A DNA stretch of 64,000 nucleotides. Origin: SP5GCR1 sp965199685. Its GTDB lineage: Bacteria > Pseudomonadota > Gammaproteobacteria > Poriferisulfidales > Oxydemutatoraceae. Below the pieces are notes generated by a model that did no database searches, had not been told where the DNA came from, and saw only the letters and a list, made by a program, of their open reading frames with translations. The position numbers were made by a program, and so were the translations under genes. Below are positions 55,976 to 64,000 of this stretch, one piece after another. The first letter of the stretch is position 1; the number at the start of each line of letters is the position of its first letter. Where the stretch lies: contig OZ241323.1 in assembly GCA_965199685.1 (NCBI GenBank), forward strand, positions 744,001-808,000. Direction: 5' to 3'.

Positions 55976-57202
55976 TCAGAGATAGCATATCGGGATGGCA
56001 TCTATTTCATGGCTCAGCGGCATGTCTTTGCTCTTCAAGCATAGAACGGCACCGTGTCCTATCTTTTTTCCCAATTTGGCAAGAACCGAAAATCTTTTTG
56101 CAGGGAATTTAGTAAATGTCGCGGTTTTTTTGATTTCTACCGGATAAAGTGTACCGTCCGCTTCTATGATTAGGTCTATTTCTTTTTGATCGGTATCCCG
56201 GTAATAGTACATATAGGGCGTTTTCCCATTGTGCCAATAACTTTTCAATATCTCCGCCACGACATAACTTTCCAGCATAGCACCAGACATTGCACCTGCC
56301 TCCAAAGATTGAGGCGATGACCACTGTGTAATATAGCTACACAAACCAGTATCTAGAAAATAGATTTTGGGAGTTTTGAGCAGACGTTTGCTCACATTAT
56401 TGTGATACGGATGGAGTAGATAAACCAGCCCTGAAGCCTCCAGCACAGGCAGCCAAGATTTAGCCGTTTTATGATCAATACCGGCATCTCGGGAAATATC
56501 GGCATAGTTGAGTAATTTTCCGGTTCTCGCTGCGATTGTCCTGATAAATCTTAGAAAGGCATTGTTGTTTTTAATATTGAGTATATCCTTAACATCCCTT
56601 TGTATATAAGTCTGTAAATAAGAACTATAAAAGATGTCGTGAGGGATATTTTTGCCTACGATATATCCGGGATAGGATCCTTGCCAAATTTCCTTATAAA
56701 CGGTCATAAGGTTTTTAGTTCTTACGATATTTTTCCTCGCTTGTTTAATCCATTGAAGCGTAGGAATAAAGGGCTTGATTTGTGAAGCTCTATCGTCTCT
56801 CTCCCCTTGAGAGAAGCCCAGCATATTAATAATGGCAACGCGTCCGGCAAGACTTTCGCTAACATTGTCCATCAGATGGAATTGTTGAGAGCCAGTTAGC
56901 CAAAACATGCCTGATTTTTTATGTTCGTCAACATAGATTTTAATATAACTAAAAAGTTGGAGAGCATATTGGACTTCGTCTATCAGTAGCGGGGGAGGGT
57001 GCTTTTGTAGAAAAAGTTCAGGGTCTTGTTGGGCTAGATATCTTTGATCTCCATTGTCTAATGTGATGTAAGTTCTTTTAGAATTGCATAAAGATCTAAG
57101 CAAAGTAGTTTTACCGACTTGCCTAGGACCAGCTAAAAGTAAGACGGGAAACCCTTTTGATATATGCTTTATCGCCTTTTTTAGAGTACGTTCTTTGATC
57201 AT
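55976..57202 (-). CDS. AAA ATPase with DUF4143 domain
   Basis: 408 residues. Walker A GPRQVGKTTLLR, Walker B PPLLIDEVQYALQLF, sensor LTGSQQFHLMDNVSESLAGR, a middle winged-helix-like region (AARTGKLLNYADISRDAGID) and a C-terminal DUF4143 nuclease-like part (YRDTDQKEIDLIIEADGTLYPVEIKKTATFTK, with an E-x-K-type core). This family is common, often horizontally moved, and of unknown function. A single gene with its own spacers on both sides. Confidence 0.9.
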   Translation of the reverse strand: MIKERTLKKAIKHISKGFPVLLLAGPRQVGKTTLLRSLCNSKRTYITLDNGDQRYLAQQDPELFLQKHPPPLLIDEVQYALQLFSYIKIYVDEHKKSGMFWLTGSQQFHLMDNVSESLAGRVAIINMLGFSQGERDDRASQIKPFIPTLQWIKQARKNIVRTKNLMTVYKEIWQGSYPGYIVGKNIPHDIFYSSYLQTYIQRDVKDILNIKNNNAFLRFIRTIAARTGKLLNYADISRDAGIDHKTAKSWLPVLEASGLVYLLHPYHNNVSKRLLKTPKIYFLDTGLCSYITQWSSPQSLEAGAMSGAMLESYVVAEILKSYWHNGKTPYMYYYRDTDQKEIDLIIEADGTLYPVEIKKTATFTKFPAKRFSVLAKLGKKIGHGAVLCLKSKDMPLSHEIDAIPICYL

Positions 57203-57496
57203 ATCTATTCCGTTTAATTCGGTATTATACTACCATATTAAACGAAATTCAATAGGATAAGAATGGAGCTGCTGAGAAAGTATCGCCATTGCACAAATTG
57301 AACCACTATGTGCCATATAATTTATGAAAACAGTAGGGGCAGAATAAAGCTGCCGATTGAGCTAGTAGGTCAATCGGCGTAACGTTGTGCAGAACTTTAA
57401 CTTGATTACTTGTCGTACATTACAAAATGCAATACCCGCTCTGTGCCACGAAGTTAATGTATAATATGGTTTTTAATCAACAGAGGGTATTAAGAT
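57203..57496. repeat. Repeat fragments and promoter before the coiled-coil gene
   Basis: No gene. MITE-like end GGAGCTGCTGAGAAAGTATCG near 57266, a broken REP (GTAGGGGCAGAAT) near 57332, and a hairpin GCCGATTGA-gctagtagg-TCAATCGGC at 57352-57378. The last 40 bases hold the shared TATAATATGGTTTTT leader. Confidence 0.75.
57460..57465 (+). promoter_or_regulatory. -10 element, shared leader type
   Basis: TATAAT followed by ATGGTTTTTAATCAACA, the same block as in front of both kexin-like proteases. AGAGGG lies about nine bases before the ATG of the coiled-coil gene. Confidence 0.5.
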
Positions 57497-57790
57497 ATGA
57501 CTGATATAGCCTTATACAATATTTTAAGAAAGGTAGACGGTGTCACTGATGCCGAAGCCAAGGAAGCCCTAGCCAATATTGCCGATTCAAAAGATATGGC
57601 CACGAAGGCAGATATAAAAGATATGGCTACGAAAGCGGATATAAAAGATATGGCCACGAAAGAATACATAAAAGCGGAGATAGCAAACCTAGAAACTAGG
57701 CTGGTAAAACAGATATATGCGGTGGCTGGAATAATAATCGTAGTCAATATAGCATCAGTTGGATTGATGCTTAGATTTTTTATGATGTGA
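57497..57790 (+). CDS. Small coiled-coil membrane protein
   Basis: 97 residues. An N-terminal helix (ALYNILRKVDGVTDAEAKEAL) is followed by three 9-residue repeats (KDMATKADI twice, then KDMATKEYI; 27-base DNA repeats), a charged helix (KAEIANLETRLVKQ) and a C-terminal transmembrane segment (VAGIIIVVNIASVGLMLRFF). Same plan as the protein at 36006 and as the degraded copy just downstream. Resembles DUF1640/CCDC90-type proteins in layout; function unknown. Confidence 0.65.
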   Translation: MTDIALYNILRKVDGVTDAEAKEALANIADSKDMATKADIKDMATKADIKDMATKEYIKAEIANLETRLVKQIYAVAGIIIVVNIASVGLMLRFFMM

Positions 57791-57896
57791 TAGATTCTCA
57801 TATTGACCTTTTTAAGCTCTCATATGTGTACGATGCCATGAGATATTGGTCTCTGTGATTCATTGGTATTTGCCCAAAATCATCGCTGATTAGGAA

Positions 57897-58125
57897 CTAA
57901 GAAAGCAATTTTATCAGTATAGCGACATTCATAACAAAGATTAGACCTAGCACCCATTGCATATACTTAAGCTAATCTTTACCTTTGCTATCTCTGCCTT
58001 AAATTCACTCTTTAGCGTAACTATCTGCCTTAGTTGCCACTTCCTTTGAACCCGCAACATCGGCAACGGCTCACTTGGCTTCGTCTGCACACCTAATTTG
58101 GTTAGGGAATTATATAGGTAACTTG
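57897..58125 (-). pseudogene. Frameshifted third copy of the coiled-coil membrane protein
   Basis: Read on the minus strand across three frames, the pieces line up with the gene at 57497: LYNSLTKLGVQT, then (after a shift) AVADVAGSKEVATKAD, then (after a shift) VTLKSEFKAEIAKVK, then YMQWVLGLIFVMNVAILIKLLS followed by TAG. That is the N-terminal helix, TKAD repeat, KAEIA helix and C-terminal transmembrane segment in the right order. At least two frameshifts and an in-frame stop make it non-functional. Confidence 0.65.
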
Positions 58126-58503
58126 ACAAGCTAATGACTATGGGACTGTTGAAAAAGTACCGACGTTGCACAAACCCAGCCGCTTTCGCCATTGAATTTA
58201 CGAAAACGGTAGAGGCAGAATAGAACCGCCGATTATCGCCGAGTGAAACCGCTACTTGAGCCAGTAGGTCAATCGGCGTGACATTGTACAGAGCCATAAA
58301 TTGTACAGAGCCATAACATGACTGCTAAATGTATACATTTAAAAATGCATAGGCCTGCCACCCCTCCAAAGGAGAGGAATGGACTAGCACTGTACTTGCA
58401 GGATATTAATGGTTTGTGCAACATAATCATGGCTACTGATAAATTAAATGGTTGGACGCATTATAATAGTCTCTTGCCAATGTGAAAGATGCAAGCATAA
58501 ACC
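58126..58503. repeat. Repeat cluster before rnhB
   Basis: No gene. A MITE end (GGGACTGTTGAAAAAGTACCG) at 58141-58161, a compound hairpin at about 58226-58280 (GCCGATTATCGCCGAG plus CGCCGATTGA-type arms, matching 2785-2815), the TAAAAATGCATAGGCC piece and a CCCCTCC-AAA-GGAGAGG palindrome near 58360. The 57791-57896 stretch beyond the pseudogene shows nothing recognisable. Confidence 0.75.
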
Positions 58504-59154
58504 GTGAATTATAAAAATGTTATCTTAAGACACCAAGCGATACCGCGCTTCATTGAGACATATATTGCCGGAGTAGATGAAGCGGGACGTGGTGCTTTGG
58601 CGGGACCAGTGGTTGCCGCTGCGGTTATTTTGGATTCCAAACAAACTATAGAAGGTTGTGTAGACTCCAAAAAATTATCGCCGGTTCGTCGCGCGCATCT
58701 AGCCGATAAAATAAAAGAGGTTGCGTGTGCTTGGGCTATAGGCAGTGCCGATAGCGATGAAATAGATCGCATAAACATACTCAACGCAACGCTACTGGCA
58801 ATGCAAAGAGCGATTGAAGGTTTAGATCCTAAACCGCAGCGCGTATTGATTGACGGCAACCGCTGCCCACAAAGTGATATTCCGTGCAATGCGATTATTG
58901 CCGGAGACGACCGAATGTTGTGTATTGCAGCAGCTTCTATTTTGGCTAAAACGACGCGGGATCGGCAAATGCGAATGTTGGCGGATAGATATCCGTCGTA
59001 TCATTTTGCTGAACACAAGGGCTATGCAACCCGTAAGCACAAGCTGGCACTGACAAACCACGGCAGTTGCGCCTTGCATAGAATGAGTTGGGTTAAAGTG
59101 CGCGAAGCGATTGCTCAAGTGTCGCTACCTTTAGACCAGAGAGACGAATTGTAG
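58504..59154 (+). CDS. rnhB: Ribonuclease HII
   Basis: Removes RNA from RNA-DNA hybrids and single ribonucleotides from DNA. The 216-residue protein has the catalytic Asp-Glu in YIAGVDEAGRGALAGPVVAA, the third acidic residue in VLIDGNRCP and the fourth region in AAASILAKTTRDR. GTG start at 58504, with no strong ribosome-binding site. It precedes dnaE by 25 bases, as in E. coli. Confidence 0.95.
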   Translation: MNYKNVILRHQAIPRFIETYIAGVDEAGRGALAGPVVAAAVILDSKQTIEGCVDSKKLSPVRRAHLADKIKEVACAWAIGSADSDEIDRINILNATLLAMQRAIEGLDPKPQRVLIDGNRCPQSDIPCNAIIAGDDRMLCIAAASILAKTTRDRQMRMLADRYPSYHFAEHKGYATRKHKLALTNHGSCALHRMSWVKVREAIAQVSLPLDQRDEL

Positions 59155-59179
59155 ATAGACAGAAAACATCGGATACAAC

Positions 59180-62100
59180 ATGAACCAGTTTGTACATTTA
59201 CATTTGCACACCGAATACTCTATTCAAGATAGTGTATTGCGTATACCTGCGCTTTTTGAAAAAGCCAAAGCCATGCAATTCCCGGCGGTTGCAATAAGCG
59301 ATGTCAATAATCTTTTTGCAGTAATCAAGTTTTATACCCAGGCACTAGAACATGGGATAAAGCCGATTATTGGCTGCGAATTATCTATACACGCAGATGC
59401 CATTGCACCTGCCGGCGATCAATGCGTTGTTTTATGTCTGAATGAACGAGGTTACCGCAATCTAACACGCTTGGTTTCAACCGCTTATCTAGAAAATCAT
59501 CAAGACGCAGAGGTCGCAGTGAGGCGTGAGGATTTAGAACATTACAACGAAGGTTTATTGGTACTCTCAGGTGCATTACGAGGTGCGCTCGCACGGGCGT
59601 TATTGCAAGACGAATCGCCACAAGTGGATCGGTTAGTGGAGTTTTGGACTTCGGTATTCAAGGATCGTTTTTATGTAGAGATCCAATATACCCAGAGAGA
59701 AAACGAGAGCGATTATGTAGCAAAAGCGATTAAGTTGGCAAGACGGATGGCGTTGCCAGTGGTTGCAAGCAACGATGTATGTTTCCTGAACAAAGAGGAT
59801 TTTGATTCGCATGAAATTAAGGTTTGTATTGCTGAAGGTCGTACTCTGAACGATAAACATCGCCAACAAGGTGTATACAGTCCCGAACAATATCTTAAAA
59901 GTGCCGACGAGATGATGGCAACATTCAAAGATATACCAAGTGCGATACGAAACAGTGTAGAAATAGCAAAACGTTGTAGCGTAGAACTTCAATTAGGGCA
60001 AACACACTTGCCGTCTTTTCCCATAGAAGCGGATCTTGGTGTAGAAGATAAGCTAAGACACGATGCCAGTGTGGGTTTGAAGGACTACTTGGATAAAAAT
60101 AGCGACTTGGATCAAGCCGCATATACCGAACGTTTGGAAGCAGAACTGAAAGTAATTAGTGAGATGGGTTATGAAGGCTATTTTTTGATCGTTGCTGATT
60201 TTATTCTATGGGCCAAGCGCAACGATATTCCAGTCGGTCCGGGACGAGGTTCGGGAGCAGGGTCTTTGGTTGCTCATGCGTTGGGGATTACTGAGATAGA
60301 TCCTCTGAAATATGGTTTGTTTTTTGAGCGTTTTCTGAATCTTGACCGCATATCGTTGCCGGATTTTGATGTTGATTTTTGTATAGAGGGTCGTGATCGC
60401 GTCATCCAATATGTAGTCGAGCGATACGGGCAAGATAATGTCGGTCAGATTATTACTTTCGGCAGTCTGGGGGCTAAGGCGGCGATACGCGATGTGACTC
60501 GCGTGCTCGGCTATGCCTACGGTTTAGGAGACGATATCGTCAAACTGATACCGTCGCGTTTGAACATCAAACTAGGCGAAGCACTTATAGAATCTCCTGA
60601 GTTAAAAGAACGTTACGATAGTGAGGCAAGGGTCAAAAGGGTGTTTGATAATGCTCTGAAGATAGAGGGTTTGGTTAGAAATGTCGGCCAACACGCCGGT
60701 GGTATAGTCATCGCGCCTGCCCCACTGACCGATTACACTTCGTTGTATAAAGAAGCCGATCATCAAAATGCCGCAACGCATTTTGATATGAAAGATATAG
60801 AAAAAGTGGGCTTGGTGAAGTTTGATTTTCTAGGGCTTAAAACCTTGACCATTATCAACAAAACTTTGGCAAACCTTGAGCATCGCGGTATTTCGATTCC
60901 CGAAATCTCACAAATACCATTGGACGACTCTAAGACCTACGACTTATTGAAAAATGCCGAAACGACCGCATTGTTTCAACTGGAATCGGATGGCATGCGT
61001 CGCTTAATTAGAAAACTAGAACCCGATCAATTTGAGGATATCGTAGCCCTTGTTGCACTCTATCGTCCCGGTCCATTGAAAGCTGGCATGGGCGACAGTT
61101 ATGCAAACCGTAAGCACGGTGAGGAATTTGAATACCAGCATCCGATATTGAAGCCGATATTGAGTAACAGCTACGGGGTCATTTTGTATCAAGAGCAGGT
61201 TATGCAAATTGCACAAGAACTCGCCGGTTATACTCTGGGCAGAGCTGATATCCTGCGCCGTGCAATGGGTAAGAAAGACCCTGAGGAGATGGCAAGTCAG
61301 CGAGCAATTTTTGTAGACGGTGCTATGGCAAACGGTGTGGCTCGCGGGGTTGCGACTAAACTTTTTGATCTGATAGAACATTTTGCCGGTTATGGATTCA
61401 ATAAATCACATTCGGTTGCTTATGCACTCGTAGCCTATCAAACCGCTTGGCTTAAAAGCAATTATAGCGGTGCTTTTATGGCGGCAGTATTAACATTGGA
61501 TATGTCGGATACCGACAAAATCATAGATTTGTTGAGTGAGTGCCGCAACTTGGGGTTGACGATAGTGCCGCCCGATATCAACTGCTCGGACTACGAGTTT
61601 AGGGAAATAGAAGAAGGGAAGATACTTTACGGCTTGGGTGCAATACGCCAAGTCGGTTATGAGATGATCAAGGCTATCGTAGACGAACGCAAAGCGCAAG
61701 GAGACTATCAATCGTTGGCAGATTTTTGCCGTCGCCTAGTGCCGAAACTCAGGACTAACATGATTGAACCGCTAATATCGGTCGGTGCCTTTGATAAGAT
61801 CGAATCTGATAGAGCCTCGGCACTGCAATCTTTGGAAAATGTCTATGATCTGGCAGAGAAAACTTTCCGTGATAACGAAACAGGTCAAGCCAGTATCTTT
61901 GGCGAGGCGCATACTTCATATACTGCCTCCGAAACACTTGATAAAGTTACCGGAACTATGACCGAAGCGCAACTATTAGAAAAAGAAAAAAACAGTTTGG
62001 GTTTTTATCTGACCGCACATCCTATTTCTCAGTGTAGCGACAAGATAAAAAACATCGTTGATTATCAAAGCCTCAGCGACTTCAAGCAATCAATCAGAAC

Positions 62101-62713
62101 ATCCAAGCACGACGAAAAAGAAGCGGTTTGGCTTGCTGGTACCATGGATAAGGTTGAGCATAGAGTTATTTATAGAAAGTCTTCAAACCAAAAAAATAAT
62201 AAGTCTGAGCAGCAGAAAGAAAGAAAGGGAAAATCGGCTGCATTTTTCATGCTCGACGATGGCACTGATAGGCTTAATTTATCACTTTTTGACAACGATT
62301 ATAAGAACTGTAAAGACCAGCTCTCTTGTAAAGATATCGTTGTCGTCGGTGTATATAAGGCAGCTTACGATATTCAAAACAACAACGATCGCTGGCGAGC
62401 TTCACGGATCATGACGCTTGAGCAAGCTGAGCAATCGTTTGCTAAGAATCTTAGCATTGTATGGGACACCGGCAGTCTGGGTGACTCATCTCAAAAAGAT
62501 GGCTTGGTTGATAAATTGCTAGCATCAATGCAACCGTTTATGAAACCTTCTGGAGGGTGCAAGGTTTATATAATATTTCGCAACGCCAATGCAGAAACTA
62601 AAATGGTGCTATCCGAGGCGTGTAAAGTGGAACCCAGCAAACAGATGCTTGAAAGTATAAAAAGTATCCCAGGCATTCTAGACCTTAGAATAGAATATAG
62701 ACCCACTCATTGA
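59180..62713 (+). CDS. dnaE: DNA polymerase III alpha subunit
   Basis: Replicative polymerase. In its 1177 residues: an N-terminal PHP domain (FVHLHLHTEYSIQDS), the palm with catalytic Asp pair in SLPDFDVDF and third Asp in KFDFLG, the GPGRGSGAGSLVAHALGIT nucleotide loop, tandem HhH (ADILRRAMGKKDPEEM to AGYGFNKSHSVAYA) and a C-terminal OB fold plus tau-binding region. Slightly longer than E. coli DnaE (1160). Confidence 0.98.
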   Translation: MNQFVHLHLHTEYSIQDSVLRIPALFEKAKAMQFPAVAISDVNNLFAVIKFYTQALEHGIKPIIGCELSIHADAIAPAGDQCVVLCLNERGYRNLTRLVSTAYLENHQDAEVAVRREDLEHYNEGLLVLSGALRGALARALLQDESPQVDRLVEFWTSVFKDRFYVEIQYTQRENESDYVAKAIKLARRMALPVVASNDVCFLNKEDFDSHEIKVCIAEGRTLNDKHRQQGVYSPEQYLKSADEMMATFKDIPSAIRNSVEIAKRCSVELQLGQTHLPSFPIEADLGVEDKLRHDASVGLKDYLDKNSDLDQAAYTERLEAELKVISEMGYEGYFLIVADFILWAKRNDIPVGPGRGSGAGSLVAHALGITEIDPLKYGLFFERFLNLDRISLPDFDVDFCIEGRDRVIQYVVERYGQDNVGQIITFGSLGAKAAIRDVTRVLGYAYGLGDDIVKLIPSRLNIKLGEALIESPELKERYDSEARVKRVFDNALKIEGLVRNVGQHAGGIVIAPAPLTDYTSLYKEADHQNAATHFDMKDIEKVGLVKFDFLGLKTLTIINKTLANLEHRGISIPEISQIPLDDSKTYDLLKNAETTALFQLESDGMRRLIRKLEPDQFEDIVALVALYRPGPLKAGMGDSYANRKHGEEFEYQHPILKPILSNSYGVILYQEQVMQIAQELAGYTLGRADILRRAMGKKDPEEMASQRAIFVDGAMANGVARGVATKLFDLIEHFAGYGFNKSHSVAYALVAYQTAWLKSNYSGAFMAAVLTLDMSDTDKIIDLLSECRNLGLTIVPPDINCSDYEFREIEEGKILYGLGAIRQVGYEMIKAIVDERKAQGDYQSLADFCRRLVPKLRTNMIEPLISVGAFDKIESDRASALQSLENVYDLAEKTFRDNETGQASIFGEAHTSYTASETLDKVTGTMTEAQLLEKEKNSLGFYLTAHPISQCSDKIKNIVDYQSLSDFKQSIRTSKHDEKEAVWLAGTMDKVEHRVIYRKSSNQKNNKSEQQKERKGKSAAFFMLDDGTDRLNLSLFDNDYKNCKDQLSCKDIVVVGVYKAAYDIQNNNDRWRASRIMTLEQAEQSFAKNLSIVWDTGSLGDSSQKDGLVDKLLASMQPFMKPSGGCKVYIIFRNANAETKMVLSEACKVEPSKQMLESIKSIPGILDLRIEYRPTH

Positions 62714-62748
62714 TATATGAAAGTACGGGTTTGCAATCAACGAGCAAT

Positions 62749-62820
62749 GCCGAGGTAGCACAATGGTAGTGCAGCGCACTTGTAATGCGAAGGTTGGAGG
62801 TTCAAGTCCTCTCCTCGGCA
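62749..62820 (+). tRNA. tRNA-Thr (anticodon TGT)
   Basis: Cloverleaf folds by eye: acceptor GCCGAGG/CCTCGGC, D stem GCAC/GTGC, anticodon loop CTTGTAA (anticodon TGT), T arm GGAGG-TTCAAGT-CCTCT. Discriminator A at 62820. CCA is not encoded (CCG follows). The outermost anticodon-stem pair is a G-A mismatch. Confidence 0.95.
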
Positions 62821-62830
62821 CCGTGCAAAG

Positions 62831-63168
62831 GCGAGTTGGTCTATAAGCCGGGTTCTGTTTTGGCAATCATCCATCTGGGATATATGTCGCCATATACCTC
62901 TAGCGGTCTACCCGAGAGTCTGCGCGGGCAACGCTTAACGCTCTCCTATTCAACCTTGCTCCGAGTGGGGTTTACCTTGCCACCAATGTTACCATCAGTG
63001 CGGTGTGCTCTTACCACGCCTTTTCACCCTTACCTCTGAAACGAGGCGGTATCTTTTCTGTGGCACTTTCCATGGACTCGCATCCTCCAGACGTTATCTG
63101 GCACTCTGCCCTGCGGAGCCCGGACTTTCCTCTATGTATTGAGCATAGCGACTGCCCGACCAACTCTG
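62831..63168 (-). ncRNA. rnpB: RNase P RNA (type A)
   Basis: On the minus strand the 5' end reads GAGTTGGTCGGGCAGTCGC and the 3' end ...ACAGAACCCGGCTTAT-AGACCAACTC, the pairing ends and the conserved near-3' block of bacterial RNase P RNA. Internal conserved pieces such as GAGGAAAGTCCGGGCTCC and the CAGGGCAG/ACAGAA elements are present. About 338 bases, slightly short for type A. It is convergent with the tRNA-Thr gene only 10 bases away. Ends are accurate to a few bases. Confidence 0.93.
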
Positions 63169-63636
63169 TGTCAGCATAACATATTTGGAGTCTTGTTGAA
63201 AAAGTACTGTGATTGCCGAAACGTAACCGCTTGCGCCATTGAATTTAAGAAAACGGTAGGGGCGGACTTATATGTCCACCCTACGGTACCGTTCTGTACT
63301 ACTGCAACCGCCACGCGCTATCAAATTATGGTTTCCATGAATTAGATGTCGTACGATTTCGTTTGTGCGGGTGCGTTGCGTTTCGGGAGGGCATGTGAGG
63401 CTGTTGAAAAAGTATCTGCATTAGTACATTCCCCTCCTTTGGAGGGGTGGCAGGCGAAGCCTGACGGGGTGGTTGTTAAGGTTCTGAACACTGTTACGCC
63501 GATTGACCTACTGGCTCAATCGGCGGTTCTGTTTTTCAACAGCTCCATGTTAGCCCTCCTCTACGGTGCCTGAAATACTTTTTCAATAGCCCCACGCGTC
63601 GTGCGTCGGCAGGGTGCGTTGCGAAGGTATTGTAAA
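63169..63636. repeat. Repeat cluster after rnpB
   Basis: No gene. A MITE-like end (CTTGTTGAAAAAGTACTG) at 63193, a REP variant at about 63256-63285 (GTAG, GGGCGGAC/GTCCACCC, loop TTATAT), a minus-strand REP split by the complete MITE copy C (63397-63546, listed separately), and a last CTTTTTCAATAGCCCC end near 63578-63593. Confidence 0.85.
63397..63546 (+). mobile_element. 150-bp MITE-like element, copy C
   Basis: Exactly 150 bases, ends GAGGCTGTTGAAAAA and TTTTTCAACAGCTCC, inserted in a minus-strand REP palindrome with ATGT duplicated at 63393-63396 and 63547-63550. The interior is almost identical to copy A (same palindromes, one substitution in GAACACTG versus GAACAATG among few differences). 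Confidence 0.8.
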
Positions 63637-64000
63637 ATGAACACCATGACGATAAAAAAAGATATCACCATTATTTCCGGCGGACAAACAGGTGTGGATA
63701 GGGCAGCTTTGGATGTTGCATTAGAGTTGGGGATATCCTGTGGCGGCTGGTGTCCTGAGGGACGGCTAGCCGAAGATGGTGCGATTGCTCAACACTACCC
63801 GCTAAAAGAACTTGTCGGAGGAGATTATGTTCAACGCACTATGCACAATGTGTTGGACAGCGATGCGACCCTGGTTATCTATTTTGATCAATTGGAAGGC
63901 GGCACCGAATTAACGGTTGAATTTTGCAATCAAAAAGCCAAGCCAGTTTTAGTGATAGATGCAAACGCCGTACAGTTTTCATCGGCAGTTGATAAGATGC
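63637..64000 (+). CDS. YpsA/SLOG-family protein (putative molybdenum carrier), 5' part
   Basis: The gene runs off the window after 121 codons. The start could be ATG 63637 or ATG 63646. The sequence ISGGQTGVDRAALDVALELG, then GGWCPEGRLAEDGAI and YPLKEL, and TMHNVLDSDATLVIYF are signatures of the circularly permuted YpsA-like SLOG family, annotated as putative molybdenum carrier. SLOG proteins bind nucleotide-derived ligands; the role here is unknown. Confidence 0.85.
   Translation, partial: MNTMTIKKDITIISGGQTGVDRAALDVALELGISCGGWCPEGRLAEDGAIAQHYPLKELVGGDYVQRTMHNVLDSDATLVIYFDQLEGGTELTVEFCNQKAKPVLVIDANAVQFSSAVDKM

Noticed and set aside
57947..58297. 116-codon open frame on the minus strand
   Set aside because: It mixes repeat DNA with one frame of the frameshifted coiled-coil copy; better described as pseudogene plus repeats.
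1361..63636. The dispersed repeats as a CRISPR array
   Set aside because: The units are palindromic, unevenly spaced, scattered in many gaps and not separated by unique spacers of constant length; no cas genes are present.

Overview
The window looks like a chromosomal segment of a gammaproteobacterium, low to mid GC by eye. The evidence is the set of conserved neighbourhoods: phoB-phoR with pstCAB and phoU, sdhCDAB followed by sdhE-ygfX, trpF-trpB-trpA-accD-folC-dedD-cvpA-purF, ppi-lpxH and rnhB-dnaE. I cannot place it more finely. Bifunctional ATP sulfurylase/APS kinase, a glyoxylate shunt enzyme next to isocitrate dehydrogenase, and a complete succinate dehydrogenase point to an ordinary aerobic heterotroph core.

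Layout. 1-6.3 kb: phosphate regulon (end of phoB, phoR; divergent pstCAB and phoU around a four-unit, 11-bp-phased Pho box array). 6.3-27.2 kb: accessory island with a 3924-residue secreted GLUG-repeat protein made of seven modules, an IS1380-type transposase, and two tandem paralogous secreted kexin-like proteases, each with a long poly-G tract inside the catalytic domain. 27.2-31 kb: argD-argF and sat-cysC. 31.1-36.3 kb: sdhCDAB, then sdhE-ygfX-DUF1249 and a small coiled-coil membrane protein. 36.6-39.3 kb: aceA-icd. 39.6-50.4 kb: alaS, the trp/acc/fol/pur run and a YkuD protein. 50.5-51.6 kb: orphan DNA methyltransferase with the stump of its restriction enzyme. 51.9-58.1 kb: glycerate 2-kinase, two small membrane proteins, ppi-lpxH, a DUF4143 ATPase, a second coiled-coil membrane protein and a decayed third copy. 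58.5-64 kb: rnhB-dnaE, tRNA-Thr, rnpB on the opposite strand, and the start of a YpsA-like SLOG gene.

The most striking non-coding signal is a dense, mosaic, palindromic repeat family in most intergenic gaps outside the tight operons, including inside the pst operon. It resolves into (i) REP-like units that begin with GTAG and fold into a hairpin, and (ii) a 150-bp MITE-like element with 15-bp terminal inverted repeats. Three complete copies of this element, all exactly 150 bp, sit at the same position in the loop of a REP palindrome and are flanked by the same 4-bp duplication (ACAT/ATGT). Hairpin stems vary between copies with paired, compensating changes. No transposase or RAYT gene that would mobilise them is in the window.

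The most interesting biology for follow-up is the surface/secretome island (giant GLUG protein plus two probably phase-variable proteases that share a promoter-leader) and the nested REP/MITE system. Names of enzymes rest on motifs read directly in the translations; the function of the giant protein, the repeats and the small membrane proteins is not known.
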